A stretch of 64,000 bases of DNA from Pseudomonas sp. 21 (GTDB taxonomy: Bacteria > Pseudomonadota > Gammaproteobacteria > Pseudomonadales > Pseudomonadaceae). The stretch spans positions 453,254-517,253 of the forward strand of contig NZ_JYOA01000005.1 in assembly GCF_000955805.1 (NCBI RefSeq). The letters are read 5' to 3'. Positions 1-8,624 of the stretch are shown here, in pieces. Made by a program: the position numbers and the translations under genes. Positions within the stretch are counted from its first letter, which is position 1, and each line of letters opens with the position of its first letter. The notes under the pieces were generated by a model. The model ran no database searches. It saw nothing but the letters and a program-made list of their open reading frames with translations, and had not been told where the DNA came from.

Positions 1-32
1 CCCGCGATCGCGCGCATGGCCCGCTCCTACAA
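1..32. repeat. Partial REP-like palindrome at window edge
   Basis: The bases around GCATGGCCCGCTCCTAC match one arm of the second REP class in this window (also at 5296-5319, 30505-30528 and 32947-32971). It lies just beyond the fecR stop codon, so the fecR 3' end abuts a REP element. Any partner arm would be to the left of the window. Confidence 0.7.
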
Positions 33-39
33 GGGGAAA

Positions 40-990
40 TCAGCGTGGGAGGATGACGGCGCTGCCATCGGCCTTGCGCTGCACGCGCACATCCAGCAGC
101 ACCGGCAGGGCGGCGAGGAAGTCGTCCGGGCGCGCCAGGCGCACGTTGCCGGAGATCGGCTTCTGCGCCAGGCGCTCGTCGCCCAGGCGAATGGGCGCGG
201 CGCGGTATTGCGACAGCTCGTCCACCAGCGCCCCCAGCGGCTGGTTGCGGAAGGCGAGCATGCCGTCGCGCCAGGCGGCGATGGAGGCGACAGGCACGCG
301 GTCGATCTGCGCCGCCCCTGCCCCGGCGGCAAGCTGGGCGCGATCACCCGCGGTCAGGGTCTGCTCGTCCCGCGCAGCGAGTTTCGCCTGCAGGGCCACC
401 TTGCCGTGGCGTACCGCGACAGTCAGCCCTGCGTCTTCTCGGAGTACATCGAAGCCGGTGCCGAGGACACGCACACGGCTGTCACCGGAGGTCACCCGGA
501 AGGGCCGGCCAACATCGTGGGTGACTTCGAAATAAGCCTCGCCGCGCAACAATTGCACGTCGCGAAAAGCATCCGAGAAGTCCACGCGTAACGACGAATC
601 CCCCGCGAGGAAAACCCGCGTGCCATCGGCCAACGTCACCTCGCGCTGCTCGCCCGCAGCGGTGGTTTGCACCTGTTGTGGATCGGCCAGGCGGCCGCCG
701 CTGAAGTCGTTGGCCAGCAGCAACGCCGCGCAGAACACGCTGGCAGCCGCGAGCCCGCGCCAGGGCAATGCCGGGCGACGGCTAGATGCGATGGCGGGCC
801 GACGAACCTGGTCGAGATCGCGCCACAACTGCTCGATCTCACGGTAGGCGGATTCATGGGCAGGGTCTTCCGCCAGCCAGTCGGCGAAGGCCTGGCGCTC
901 GCGGGCATCCCAGGCGCCCGCGCGCTGGCGGCTGAACCACTTGGCGGCCAGTTCGTCGATCACCTGCTGGCGTTCTTCCTGCGGCGTCAT
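40..990 (-). CDS. FecR-family anti-sigma/signal-transducing membrane protein
   Basis: FecR proteins sit in the inner membrane, sense the state of a TonB-dependent receptor through the periplasm and control the partner ECF sigma factor. The 316-residue product has a cytoplasmic N-terminal domain (about residues 1-75, with the WF..R..G.W..R...F..WL pattern typical of FecR), one membrane segment (about 80-100, around AAASVFCAALLLA) and a periplasmic FecR domain with the conserved TAAGEQREVTLADGT stretch. A longer reading frame exists, but the ATG at 990 overlaps the sigma-factor stop as ATGA, so translational coupling favours this start. The cognate TonB receptor is not visible and would be expected to the left of the window. 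The ligand cannot be deduced. Confidence 0.93.
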   Translation of the reverse strand: MTPQEERQQVIDELAAKWFSRQRAGAWDARERQAFADWLAEDPAHESAYREIEQLWRDLDQVRRPAIASSRRPALPWRGLAAASVFCAALLLANDFSGGRLADPQQVQTTAAGEQREVTLADGTRVFLAGDSSLRVDFSDAFRDVQLLRGEAYFEVTHDVGRPFRVTSGDSRVRVLGTGFDVLREDAGLTVAVRHGKVALQAKLAARDEQTLTAGDRAQLAAGAGAAQIDRVPVASIAAWRDGMLAFRNQPLGALVDELSQYRAAPIRLGDERLAQKPISGNVRLARPDDFLAALPVLLDVRVQRKADGSAVILPR

Positions 991-1508
991 GCTTCGCCCT
1001 CTCCCTGAACCTGACGCTTGCAATGCAGCAGCGCGCTGGCAACGTGCTTCTCCACCATGCTCAATGAAATCCCCATGCGCCTGGCCACCTCCGGCTGCGA
1101 CAGGCCATCGAACTTGTGCAGGATGAAGGCCTCGCGGCGCCGCGGCGGGAGGCTGTCGAGCGCCTTCGAAAGCTGGCGAAGATAGCGTTGTCGCTCGAAC
1201 TGCACCACGGGTTCGCCTCCTTCGGCGGCCGGTTGCTGGTCACTGTCGAGGGCCTCTTCCGGCTCGCTGGAGAAGCGCCGGGAGCGCTGCCAGTGGTCGC
1301 GCAGCAGGTTGCGCGCGACCTGGAACAGGAAGGCGCGCGGCTGCTCCACTTCATGCCGCGAGGAGGATTTGAGCCACTGGGCGAAGGCGTCCTGGGCGAG
1401 GTCGGCGGCGTCCGCCGAACTGCCCAGTTGCTTGCGCAGGAAGCGCAGGAGTTCGCCGTGGAAGGAGCGATAGGCCTGGGACACCGAACGGGAGAAACGC
1501 TCATCCAT
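987..1508 (-). CDS. FecI-type ECF RNA polymerase sigma factor
   Basis: A 173-residue group IV sigma factor with region 2 (LRKQLGSSADAADLAQDAFAQW) and region 4 (LPPRRREAFILHKFDGLSQPEVARRMGISLSMVEKHV, given here only as its extent near residues 117-155). The S.VEKH ending of the recognition helix is characteristic of iron-starvation FecI sigma factors. It overlaps fecR by 4 bases and a palindromic Fur box lies about 100 bp upstream, so it is probably transcribed under iron limitation and drives a TonB-dependent receptor gene outside the window. Confidence 0.95.
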   Translation of the reverse strand: MDERFSRSVSQAYRSFHGELLRFLRKQLGSSADAADLAQDAFAQWLKSSSRHEVEQPRAFLFQVARNLLRDHWQRSRRFSSEPEEALDSDQQPAAEGGEPVVQFERQRYLRQLSKALDSLPPRRREAFILHKFDGLSQPEVARRMGISLSMVEKHVASALLHCKRQVQGEGEA

Positions 1509-1608
1509 CGACCCACGCCTCCCGGCGTCGCCGCCCTGCCCCGCTGTTGCCCGCTACCACGTCGCCCCCGAACCGAGGCACTGGGCCTCGACAACCATCG
1601 AATTGCAC

Positions 1609-1629
1609 AAATGATAATACATATCATTT
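1609..1629 (-). promoter_or_regulatory. Fur box upstream of the FecI-type sigma factor
   Basis: AAATGATA-ATACA-TATCATTT is a perfect 8-bp inverted repeat with a 5-bp spacer and closely resembles the Fur consensus (repeats of GATAAT). It lies about 100 bp upstream of the sigma-factor start, where Fur-Fe would repress transcription. The motif is seen directly; the regulation is inferred. Confidence 0.85.
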
Positions 1630-1664
1630 GCGAAAATGAAGCCGAACGCGAGCGCTGGATAGCA

Positions 1665-1688
1665 GAAGGCCGCCTCACGGCGGCCTTC
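1665..1688 (-). terminator. Hairpin after the DMT transporter gene
   Basis: GAAGGCCGCC and GGCGGCCTTC form a perfect 10-bp stem around a TCAC loop, just past the transporter stop codon at 1696. There is no T-run, so it may be an intrinsic terminator of weak type or only a 3'-end stabilising hairpin. Confidence 0.6.
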
Positions 1689-1695
1689 GGGGGAT

Positions 1696-2655
1696 TCAAA
1701 GGTTGGCGATGCGCGCCCTGCGCGCCCGGTAACTGCGCAACAGTGAAGGCGCCAGCGCGGTCAGTGCCGAGCCGCTGACCACCAGCAGCGCGCCGACATA
1801 GGCCAGCCCGTTGAGGTCTTCGGGCAGGACGAACTCGGGCCACAGCGAGGCAGCCAGCGCCACCGAGGCGAAGGTCACCAGCGGGGTGATCGCCAGGGTC
1901 GCGCTGACCCGCGAGGCTTCCCAGTGCGCCAGCGCCTCGGCGAAGGCGCCGTAGGCCACCAGGGTGTTCAGGCAGCAGGCCAGCAGCAGCCAACCCTGCA
2001 GCGGCGAGAGGTCCAGCGCTTCCAGCGGATGCGCCCAGGGCGTGAGCAACGCGCCGCAGCCCAGGTAGATCACCATCATCACCTGCACCGAAGTCCACTG
2101 GGTCAGCAGTTGCTTCTGTGCCAGGCCGTAGAACGTCCAGATGAAGGCAGCGAAGACCACGATCAGCACGCCGGTGGTGTACTCGCCCAGCGAACTGAAC
2201 AGTTCCGCCAGGCGCTGGTTGAAGAACAGCCCGAAACCGAAGATGAGTACGGCAAGCCCCAGCGCCTGGCCGATGCTGAAGCTCTCCTTGAAGACGAACA
2301 GGCTGCCCAGCAGGAGCAGGATCGGCGCGATCTGGATCACCAGCTGGGTGGTGCCCGGCGTGAGCATGCGCAGGCCGATCAGGTAGCACACGTAGTTGCC
2401 GGTCAGGCCGAGAATGGCCAGCAGCACCAATCCCTTGCCGCGCGCACCAAGTGGCGAGAAACGTGGCAGCTGGCGGGTGAAGGCCAGGTAGATCAGCAGC
2501 AGACCACCGGACACCACCAGGCGAAACCAGGTGACGGTGATCGGGTCCATGACCTTCAGGACCTCCTTGAGCTTGATCGGCAGAATGCCCCAGAGAACGG
2601 CGGTGACCAGGGCCAGGAACAGGCCGAATTGCCAGCGGCCGGATGAAACGTGCAT
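1696..2655 (-). CDS. EamA/DMT-family transporter (RarD/YdcZ-like exporter)
   Basis: A 319-residue integral membrane protein with ten predicted hydrophobic segments in the 5+5 EamA layout, starting at VTAVLWGILPI. The first repeat carries the family feature DPITVTWFRLVVSGGLLL. Substrates of such exporters are usually amino acids, nucleosides or other metabolites, and none can be assigned here. The ATG at 2655 was preferred to the one at 2685 because GAGG lies about 7 bases before it, while the upstream ATG has no ribosome-binding site. It is a single gene bounded by two strong hairpins. Confidence 0.88.
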   Translation of the reverse strand: MHVSSGRWQFGLFLALVTAVLWGILPIKLKEVLKVMDPITVTWFRLVVSGGLLLIYLAFTRQLPRFSPLGARGKGLVLLAILGLTGNYVCYLIGLRMLTPGTTQLVIQIAPILLLLGSLFVFKESFSIGQALGLAVLIFGFGLFFNQRLAELFSSLGEYTTGVLIVVFAAFIWTFYGLAQKQLLTQWTSVQVMMVIYLGCGALLTPWAHPLEALDLSPLQGWLLLACCLNTLVAYGAFAEALAHWEASRVSATLAITPLVTFASVALAASLWPEFVLPEDLNGLAYVGALLVVSGSALTALAPSLLRSYRARRARIANL

Positions 2656-2712
2656 GGGAGCCTCGACGCGTGTGCGGTCCGCCATGCTAAGTCATGGCGG
2701 TATCGCCCCATA

Positions 2713-2739
2713 GGAACAGTTGCGTTGCGCAACTGTTCC
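2713..2739. terminator. Strong 12-bp hairpin between MAPEG and DMT genes
   Basis: GGAACAGTTGCG and CGCAACTGTTCC form a perfect 12-bp stem around a 3-nt loop, 10 bp beyond the MAPEG stop codon. No T-tract follows on either strand. It probably marks the 3' end of the MAPEG transcript. Confidence 0.6.
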
Positions 2740-2748
2740 GGTCCCCAC

Positions 2749-3168
2749 TCAGATCAGGGTGGAAAGACGCAGCAGCCACCAGATCAGGATGATCAGCTGG
2801 ACGAAGAAAGCAGCGAAGCGCACCCACACCGCCAGCGCGGAAGTGCTGAGCAGATGCACCACCGACTGGACGATGCGCGCCACCAGCAGAGTCGGCGCCA
2901 GGGGGTCGGTGATCAGCACCTGGTCGGTGACCATCGCATAGAGCAGCACCGCGCAGAACAGCGGCACGTTCTCCACGCAGTTGGCGTGGGCACGCACCAG
3001 GCGCTGGCCGAAAGTGCCGGGGGTGTTGCTGCCGTCGGCGGCGAAGACGTTGACCTTCATGCGGCCACTCATCACCAGCAGGCCACGCTGGTTGACCAGC
3101 AGCAGGACCAGCAGCACGGTCCAGGCGACCAGGCCGAGCAACGCGAAGGCAGAGGGACTCAGGGACAT
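2749..3168 (-). CDS. MAPEG-family membrane protein
   Basis: A 139-residue protein with four hydrophobic helices and the MAPEG signature region RLVRAHANCVENVPLF (about residues 50-65), in which the R.H.N..EN motif is complete. Bacterial MAPEG proteins are small membrane proteins related to microsomal glutathione S-transferases and eicosanoid enzymes, and most are uncharacterised. The ATG at 3168 follows an AAGGAGTCCCGC ribosome-binding sequence, so the longer upstream extension is rejected. Confidence 0.9.
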   Translation of the reverse strand: MSLSPSAFALLGLVAWTVLLVLLLVNQRGLLVMSGRMKVNVFAADGSNTPGTFGQRLVRAHANCVENVPLFCAVLLYAMVTDQVLITDPLAPTLLVARIVQSVVHLLSTSALAVWVRFAAFFVQLIILIWWLLRLSTLI

Positions 3169-3252
3169 GCGGGACTCCTTTCTCTTGTTGGTTTGAGCGG
3201 AGTCTAGGGGAAGTAGAGCAATTGCTCTAGCCCGCACAAAGGTGGGCTTGGG

Positions 3253-3334
3253 GTAGGAGCGGACTCCGTCCGCGATCGATTTCCGGCCGCTCCGAGCGGG
3301 CCGGTGGCACATCGCGGACGGAGTCCGCTCCTAC
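3253..3334. repeat. Inverted REP pair (GGACTCCGTCC subtype)
   Basis: Two 24-bp arms at 3253-3276 and 3311-3334 are exact reverse complements, each carrying GGAGCGGACTCCGTCCGCG. This is a third sequence subtype of the window's REP elements. It lies between the ssu operon terminator and the MAPEG gene. Confidence 0.9.
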
Positions 3335-3359
3335 GCCCATTGGGAAAACCACAAGCGGC

Positions 3360-3399
3360 CCAGAAAGAAAACGGGCAGCCCGTTTCCGGACTGCCCGTT
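3360..3399 (-). terminator. Rho-independent terminator of the ssu operon
   Basis: On the minus strand an ACGGGCAG...CTGCCCGT stem (arms 91-99 and 70-78 of the 3300 block) is followed by TTTTCTTTCT, a typical intrinsic terminator. It begins about 18 bp after the ssuF stop codon and ends the ssuEADCBF transcript. Confidence 0.88.
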
Positions 3400-3416
3400 G
3401 TCTTCCAGCGCCGCAT

Positions 3417-3632
3417 TCAGAGCTTGGCGATGGACACCTCGGTGGATTTCACGAAGGCGATCACTTCGCTGCCGATGGCCAGTTCCAGTTCTTTCACGGA
3501 ACGGGTGGTGATCACCGAGGTGACGATGCCGGCGGCGGTCTGCACGTCGATTTCCGACAGCACGTCGCCTTCGACGATTTCCTTGATGGTGCCTTTGAAC
3601 TGGTTGCGGACGTTGATGGCTTTGATGGTCAT
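3417..3632 (-). CDS. ssuF: Molbindin-like TOBE-domain protein SsuF
   Basis: A 71-residue single Mop/TOBE domain (MTIKAINVRNQFKGTIKEIV at the start, ITTRSVKELELAIGSEVIAFVKSTEVSIAK region at the end). Molbindins bind molybdate or related oxyanions as oligomers. In Pseudomonas this gene is the last of the ssuEADCBF cluster and has been reported as required for sulfonate or sulfate-ester use, by a mechanism that is unclear. It lies 44 bp downstream of ssuB in the same operon. Confidence 0.92.
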   Translation of the reverse strand: MTIKAINVRNQFKGTIKEIVEGDVLSEIDVQTAAGIVTSVITTRSVKELELAIGSEVIAFVKSTEVSIAKL

Positions 3633-3676
3633 GGCGTTTCTCCTTGGGGAATGGCGTTACACGTGTGAACGTTGGA

Positions 3677-4489
3677 TCAGAGTGCCCAGCGCAGTTGCGT
3701 GGGCAGTGGGGATACGGGTTCCGGCTCGGGCGGCTGCGCCGGCAGCGACAGCACGCGTTCGAGCACTTCGGCTTCCAGCGCGGCCAGGCGTGCCGAACCA
3801 CGGGCGCGCGGGCGGTGCAGTTCGACATTCAGGTCCAGGCCGATCTCGCCGTCCTCGATGAGGATCACCCGGTCGGCGATGGCCACGGCCTCGGCGACGT
3901 CGTGGGTGACCAGCAGCACGGTGAAGCCGTGCTGCTGCCAGAGCCCTTCGATCAGTTGCTGCATCTCGATGCGGGTCAGCGCATCCAGCGCACCCAGCGG
4001 CTCATCGAGCAGCAGCAGGCGCGGCTGGTGGATCAGCGCGCGGGCCAGGGCCACGCGCTGCTTCTGGCCACCGGACAGGCTGGCCGGCCACTCGTTGGCG
4101 CGGTCGGACAGGCCCACGGCTTCCAGCGCTTCCAGCGCCTTGCCGCGCCAGTCGCCCTTCAGGCCGAGGCCGACGTTGTCGATCACCCGCTTCCAGGGCA
4201 GCAGGCGCGAGTCCTGGAACATCAGGCGGGTTTCTTCGCGGGCGCTTTCCAGCGGCGCGGAGCCGGCCAGCAGTTGGCCGTCGCTGGTTTCATCCAGCCC
4301 GGCCAGCAGGCGCAGCAGGGTGCTCTTGCCGCAGCCGCTGCGGCCGACGATGGCGACGAACTGGCCGGCGGGAATCCGCAGGTCGATGCCCTTGAGGACT
4401 TCGCGCTCGCCGAAGCGCTTGCGCACGCCTTCCAGCACCAGCGGGATGCCTTTCTTGAGTTGTTGCGGCAACTGATTCACTGCGTTCAT
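3677..4489 (-). CDS. ssuB: Aliphatic sulfonate ABC transporter ATP-binding protein SsuB
   Basis: This 270-residue ATPase energises sulfonate import. Walker A is GRSGCGKST (about residues 49-57), the signature is [15 protein letters not shown], Walker B is [12 protein letters not shown] and the switch histidine is in [10 protein letters not shown]. The ATG overlaps the ssuC stop by 4 bases (ATGA), so the two are translationally coupled. A short C-terminal extension ([20 protein letters not shown]) is typical of SsuB proteins. Confidence 0.95.
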   Translation of the reverse strand: MNAVNQLPQQLKKGIPLVLEGVRKRFGEREVLKGIDLRIPAGQFVAIVGRSGCGKSTLLRLLAGLDETSDGQLLAGSAPLESAREETRLMFQDSRLLPWKRVIDNVGLGLKGDWRGKALEALEAVGLSDRANEWPASLSGGQKQRVALARALIHQPRLLLLDEPLGALDALTRIEMQQLIEGLWQQHGFTVLLVTHDVAEAVAIADRVILIEDGEIGLDLNVELHRPRARGSARLAALEAEVLERVLSLPAQPPEPEPVSPLPTQLRWAL

Positions 4490-5280
4490 GCCGCACCTCC
4501 TTTCACCTGATACGCCGGGTGCCAGCGCAGCCAGACGCGTTCCAGGCCACGAGCAGCGAGGTCAGCCAGCTTGCCGAGCACGGCGTAGAGCAGGATCGCC
4601 AGCACCACCACATCGGTCTGCAGGAATTCGCGGGCGTTCATCGCCAGGTAGCCGATGCCGGAGTTGGCGGAAATGGTCTCGGCGACGATCAGGGTCAGCC
4701 ACATGAAGCCCAGGGCGAAGCGCACGCCGACCAGGATCGAGGGCAGCGCGCCGGGCAGGATCACCTGGCGGAACAGCGCGAAGCCGGACAGCCCGTAGCT
4801 GCGCGACATTTCCAGCAGGCCCGGGTCGATGTTGCGGATGCCGTGGTAGGTGTTGAGGTAGATCGGGAACAGCGTGCCAAGGGCGACCAGGAAAATCTTC
4901 GCCGACTCGTCGATGCCGAACCACAGGATCACCAGCGGGATCAGCGCCAGGTGCGGCACGTTGCGGATCATCTGCACCGAGCTGTCGAGGAAGCGTTCGC
5001 CCCACTTCGACAGGCCGGTGATCAGCCCCAGCACCAGGCCGATGCTGCCGCCGATGACGAAGCCGACGGCAGCGCGCCAGGTGCTGATCGCCAGGTGTTG
5101 CCACAGCTCGCCGCTGACCACCAGGTGGTAGCCGGCCTCGGCCACCGCGCTGGGTGCCGGCAGGATGCGGCTGGACAGCCAGCCGAATTCCACCGCCAGT
5201 TGCCAGATGAGCACCAGGCCCACCGGCAGGGCCCAGGGCGCGAGGCGCTGGGCGATTGAATTGACCTTCGTGTTGCTCAT
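4486..5280 (-). CDS. ssuC: Aliphatic sulfonate ABC transporter permease SsuC
   Basis: A 264-residue inner-membrane permease of the BPD_transp_1 family with about six helices. The ATPase-contacting EAA-like loop is seen at [23 protein letters not shown]. It works with SsuB and the periplasmic SsuA. Position between ssuD and ssuB and the overlap with ssuB fix the assignment. Confidence 0.95.
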   Translation of the reverse strand: MSNTKVNSIAQRLAPWALPVGLVLIWQLAVEFGWLSSRILPAPSAVAEAGYHLVVSGELWQHLAISTWRAAVGFVIGGSIGLVLGLITGLSKWGERFLDSSVQMIRNVPHLALIPLVILWFGIDESAKIFLVALGTLFPIYLNTYHGIRNIDPGLLEMSRSYGLSGFALFRQVILPGALPSILVGVRFALGFMWLTLIVAETISANSGIGYLAMNAREFLQTDVVVLAILLYAVLGKLADLAARGLERVWLRWHPAYQVKGGAA

Positions 5281-5295
5281 CTTCTGCTCTCACGC

Positions 5296-5319
5296 ATCGC
5301 GGGCATGGCCCGCTCCTAC
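5296..5319. repeat. Solo REP arm in the ssuD-ssuC gap
   Basis: One arm of the GCATGGCCCGCTCCTAC class, without an inverted partner nearby. It lies inside the ssu operon between ssuD and ssuC, where it could form a small hairpin in the mRNA. Confidence 0.8.
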
Positions 5320-5363
5320 AACCAGACGGATGACGCCCTGGCGTCATCCGCCGCGCCGGTTCC

Positions 5364-6512
5364 TCAGCTCGCCGAAGCGGCCTTGGGCAGGATGTCGTTG
5401 GCGACCATCTCGCCGAACGGGCTGACGTAGCCACGTGCCTGCGGTTGCTGGGGCTGGGCGAGGTCCAGGTGCGGGAAGAGCAGTTCGGCGACTCGGTAGG
5501 ACTCTTCCAGGTGCGGGTAGCCGGAGAAGATGAAGGTATCGATGCCCAGCTCCGCGTACTCCTTCACGCGCGCCGCCACGGTCGGGCCATCGCCCACCAG
5601 CGCAGTGCCGGCGCCGCCGCGGACCAGGCCGACGCCGGCCCAGAGGTTGGGGCTGACTTCCAGCTTGTCCTTGCTGCCGCCGTGCAGGGCGGCCATGCGT
5701 TGCTGGCCGACGGAATCGAAGCGCGCCAGCGAAGCCTGGGCGCGGTCGATGGTGTCCTGGTCGAGATGGGAGATCAGGCGGTCGGCGGCCTGCCAGGCTT
5801 CGTCGTTGGTCTCGCGGACGATCACGTGCAGGCGGATGCCGAAGCGCACGCTGCGGCCCTGCTTGGCGGCCTTCTCGCGCACCTGGGCGATTTTCTCGGC
5901 GACGGCGGCCGGCGGCTCGCCCCAGGTCAGGTACAGCTCGACCTGCTCGGCGGCGAGGTCTTGCGCGGCATCGGAGGAGCCCCCGAAGTACAGCGGCGGA
6001 CGCGGCTGCTGGATCGGCGGATAGAGCAGCTTGGCGCCCTTCACCTGCAGGTGCTTGCCGTCGTAGTCGACGGTCTCGCCTTCCAGCACACGGCGCCAGA
6101 TGCGGGTGAACTCGACCGAGGCTTCGTAGCGCTCGGCGTGGCTCAGGTGCAGGCCGTCACCGGCCAGTTCGTCCGGGTCGCCACCGGTCACCAGGTTGAA
6201 CAGCGCGCGCCCGCCGGAGAGCCGGTCGAGGGTTGCGGCCTGGCGGGCGGCCACGGTCGGGGAAATGATGCCTGGGCGCAGGGCGACCAGGAACTTCAGG
6301 CGCTGGGTCACCGGGATCAGCGAGGCGGCAACCAGCCAGGAGTCCTCGCAGGAGCGGCCGGTGGGGATCAGCACGCCGCCGAAACCGAGGCGGTCGGCGG
6401 CCTGGGCGACCTGTTGCAGATAACCATGGTCCACGGCGCGGGCACCTTCGGCGGTGCCCAGGTAGTGGCCGTCGCCGTGGGTCGGCAGGAACCAGAAGAT
6501 GTTGAGACTCAT
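5364..6512 (-). CDS. ssuD: FMNH2-dependent alkanesulfonate monooxygenase SsuD
   Basis: SsuD cleaves C1-C14 alkanesulfonates to aldehyde and sulfite using O2 and FMNH2 supplied by SsuE. The 382-residue TIM-barrel protein carries the substrate cysteine in TGRSCEDSW (Cys55) and the active-site R-x-H pair in [10 protein letters not shown], and matches the usual length of about 380 residues. The C-terminus has the flexible-loop and [19 protein letters not shown] segments expected of this family. It is the enzymatic core of the sulfonate operon. Confidence 0.97.
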   Translation of the reverse strand: MSLNIFWFLPTHGDGHYLGTAEGARAVDHGYLQQVAQAADRLGFGGVLIPTGRSCEDSWLVAASLIPVTQRLKFLVALRPGIISPTVAARQAATLDRLSGGRALFNLVTGGDPDELAGDGLHLSHAERYEASVEFTRIWRRVLEGETVDYDGKHLQVKGAKLLYPPIQQPRPPLYFGGSSDAAQDLAAEQVELYLTWGEPPAAVAEKIAQVREKAAKQGRSVRFGIRLHVIVRETNDEAWQAADRLISHLDQDTIDRAQASLARFDSVGQQRMAALHGGSKDKLEVSPNLWAGVGLVRGGAGTALVGDGPTVAARVKEYAELGIDTFIFSGYPHLEESYRVAELLFPHLDLAQPQQPQARGYVSPFGEMVANDILPKAASAS

Positions 6513-6592
6513 CGCAGTAACTCCAGATAAGCGCGCCGGCGTGGCGTAGCCGCGCGATGAAGGGGTAGGTGTACGTGTTGCTGCTGTTCTTC

Positions 6593-6669
6593 GTAGGAGC
6601 GAGCTTGCTCGCGAACAGACTCCCGGCAGCTCTGGAGCTGGGCGGGTTCGCGAGCAAGCTCGCTCCTAC
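6593..6669. repeat. Inverted REP pair between ssuA and ssuD
   Basis: Arms at 6593-6616 and 6646-6669 carry GAGCGAGCTTGCTCGCGAA and its complement around a 29-bp spacer. The pair separates ssuA from ssuD within the operon and may limit downstream expression or protect the ssuA message. Confidence 0.93.
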
Positions 6670-6676
6670 AAGCGGA

Positions 6677-7642
6677 TCATTGGGCGGTAGCGACCTTGGC
6701 CGGAGCCGTCCACACCACGTCCTTGATGCTCAGCGCCTTCGGGATCAGCTTCAGCTGGATGAAGGTGTCGGCGATCTTCTGCTGCGCGGCGGTGACTTCC
6801 GGGGTGATCGGCTGGGCACCGTAGCCCTGGCGTTTCACCGCGGTGAAGGTGATGTCCGCCGGCAGGCCGAGCAGCGGCGCAACCTGGTCGGTCACCTGCT
6901 GCGGGTTCTGCTGCGACCACTCGCCCACCGAGCGCACTTCGTCGATCAGGGTGGTGATCACCTGCGGGTGGTTGTTCGCATAGGGGCGGGTCGCCAGGTA
7001 GAACTGGTGGTTATCCACAAGACCGGTGCCATCCACCAGGGTACGGGCGGAGAGCTGCTTCTCGGCGGCGGCCTGGTACGGGTCCCAGATCACCCAGGCA
7101 TCCACGCTGCCGCGCTCGAAGGCGGCGCGGGCGTCGGCCGGCGGCAGGTAGACGGGCTGGATGTCGGTGTATTTCAGGCCGGCTTTTTCCAGGGCACGCA
7201 CCAGCAGGTAGTGCACGTTGGAGCCTTTGTTCAGGGCGACCTTCTTGCCCTTGAGCTCGGCGACGGATTTGATTGGCGAGTCCTTGGGCAGCAGGATCGC
7301 TTCGCTGGTCGGCGCCGGCGGCTCGTGGGCCACGTAGACCAGATCGGCGCCAGCGGCCTGGGCGAACACCGGCGGGGTTTCACCGGTGACGCCGAAGTCG
7401 ATGCTGCCGACGTTCAGGCCTTCCAGCAGCTGCGGGCCGCCGGGGAATTCGGTCCATTGCACCTTGACGCCCTGCTCGGCCAGGCGTTTCTCCAGCGTGC
7501 CACGGGCCTTGAGCAGCACCAGGGTGCCGTACTTCTGATAACCGATACGCAGGGTGCCGGGTTGTTCGTCCGCCTGGACGTTGTAGGACAGGGCTGCGAT
7601 CAGCAGGGCCGCCAGTCCACTACGCAAAGTAAGAGTCCGCAT
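6677..7642 (-). CDS. ssuA: Periplasmic aliphatic-sulfonate-binding protein SsuA
   Basis: A 321-residue solute-binding protein of the SsuA/THI5-like family. It has a signal peptide (RSGLAALLIAALSYNVQADEQPG, cleavage probably after QA near residue 24) and the family landmarks GYQKYGTLVLLKARGTLEKRL and VYLPPADARAAFERGSVDAW. It delivers sulfonates to SsuBC. It is transcribed with ssuE upstream and ssuD downstream. Confidence 0.95.
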   Translation of the reverse strand: MRTLTLRSGLAALLIAALSYNVQADEQPGTLRIGYQKYGTLVLLKARGTLEKRLAEQGVKVQWTEFPGGPQLLEGLNVGSIDFGVTGETPPVFAQAAGADLVYVAHEPPAPTSEAILLPKDSPIKSVAELKGKKVALNKGSNVHYLLVRALEKAGLKYTDIQPVYLPPADARAAFERGSVDAWVIWDPYQAAAEKQLSARTLVDGTGLVDNHQFYLATRPYANNHPQVITTLIDEVRSVGEWSQQNPQQVTDQVAPLLGLPADITFTAVKRQGYGAQPITPEVTAAQQKIADTFIQLKLIPKALSIKDVVWTAPAKVATAQ

Positions 7643-7681
7643 GGGAGTGATCCTTCGTCGAGTGTGATTGCCGGACCTGCG

Positions 7682-7697
7682 GTCCCGTTGGCGGGAC
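7682..7697. other. Small hairpin in the ssuE-ssuA gap
   Basis: GTCCCG and CGGGAC form a 6-bp stem around TTGG, 40 bp upstream of ssuA. There is no T-run, so it is more likely an mRNA processing or stability element than a terminator. Confidence 0.4.
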
Positions 7698-7790
7698 GGT
7701 GAGGGCCTGGTTTTTGTTCAAACGCAGTGGTTTTCGCAGTTGCCGCCTGCCGGGTCGGGGCTTGGCGTTCGCCTGCGTTGGGTCTGCCTG

Positions 7791-8384
7791 TCAGATGCTC
7801 CAGCGGGCGTTGATCAGCCGTTCGTTGAGCAGGTTCGGGTCGATGGGTTTCGGACGGCGCGCCAGGGCGCCGTGGAACTGTTCCAGGGATTCCAGCAGTC
7901 GGTGTTCGAGGGTCGATTCCAGGCGCGCCGGGGTATTGCCCTCGGGGTAGTGCACCTGGCTCTCCTCGGCGAACACGCCGTGGAGGGTTTCCTGGGCTTT
8001 CAACGCGGCGAGGACCGGCTTGAGCGCGTAGTCCACCGCCAGCATGTGGGCGTTGCTGCCACCGGTTGCCAGGGGCAGCACGACCTTGTGGGCCAGCGCC
8101 CGCTCCGGCAGCAGGTCGAGAATGACTTTCAGGGCACCGGCGATGGACGCCTTGTACACCGGGGTGGAAATCACCAGGCCGTCGGCGCGCAGGACCTGCT
8201 CGATCAGCTCGACCACCCGCGGGCTGTCGAAGCGAGCGTGCAGCAGGTCTTCGGCCGGGAAGTCACGCACGCTGTAGGAGCGCACCTCGGCGCCGTGGGC
8301 ATGCAGCCAGTTCCGCGCGATGTCCAGGAGGACACCGGAACGGGAACGCTGGCTCGGGCTGCCGGCAAGGGTGACTACATACAT
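7791..8384 (-). CDS. ssuE: NADPH-dependent FMN reductase SsuE
   Basis: SsuE reduces FMN for the SsuD monooxygenase. The 197-residue flavodoxin-like protein starts [15 protein letters not shown], the phosphate-binding loop of the family, and carries [20 protein letters not shown] and the [21 protein letters not shown] region. The ATG at 8384 was chosen because AAGGA lies 9 bases upstream; a GTG two codons earlier is too close to it. It is the first gene of the ssuEADCBF operon. Confidence 0.95.
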   Translation of the reverse strand: MYVVTLAGSPSQRSRSGVLLDIARNWLHAHGAEVRSYSVRDFPAEDLLHARFDSPRVVELIEQVLRADGLVISTPVYKASIAGALKVILDLLPERALAHKVVLPLATGGSNAHMLAVDYALKPVLAALKAQETLHGVFAEESQVHYPEGNTPARLESTLEHRLLESLEQFHGALARRPKPIDPNLLNERLINARWSI

Positions 8385-8517
8385 CTGCACGCTTCCTTAT
8401 AACGATCAGGTCGGTACAAATGCCGGCCTGCTAACCAATGTGCATAGACCTTAACAGGCAACCTTATATTCCAATAAATGTTATTTATTCATTTAGTTAT
8501 GCATTTTTGTTTTAAAT
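8385..8517 (-). promoter_or_regulatory. AT-rich promoter region of the ssu operon
   Basis: This stretch is markedly AT-rich for the window, especially 8465-8517, as expected of CysB-activated sulfur-starvation promoters. It contains GCTAACCAATGTGCA (8430-8444), which matches 12 of 15 bases of GGTAACCACTATGCA (12151-12165) upstream of lsfA. No confident -35/-10 pair could be set. Confidence 0.5.
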
Positions 8518-8593
8518 GCAGGAGCGAGCTTGCTCGCGAATGCCCTCCGGCCAGCTCCGGCGTCAAGCGGTTCGCGAGCAAGCTCGCTCCTAC
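8518..8593. repeat. Inverted REP pair upstream of ssuE
   Basis: Arms at 8518-8541 and 8570-8593 carry GAGCGAGCTTGCTCGCGAA and its complement. The pair sits between the ssu promoter region and the stop codon of the second sulfonate ABC ATPase, so it also marks the 3' end of that upstream operon. Confidence 0.92.
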
Positions 8594-8624
8594 GAAGGGC
8601 CGATCTTTCGGGGGAAGACCACAG

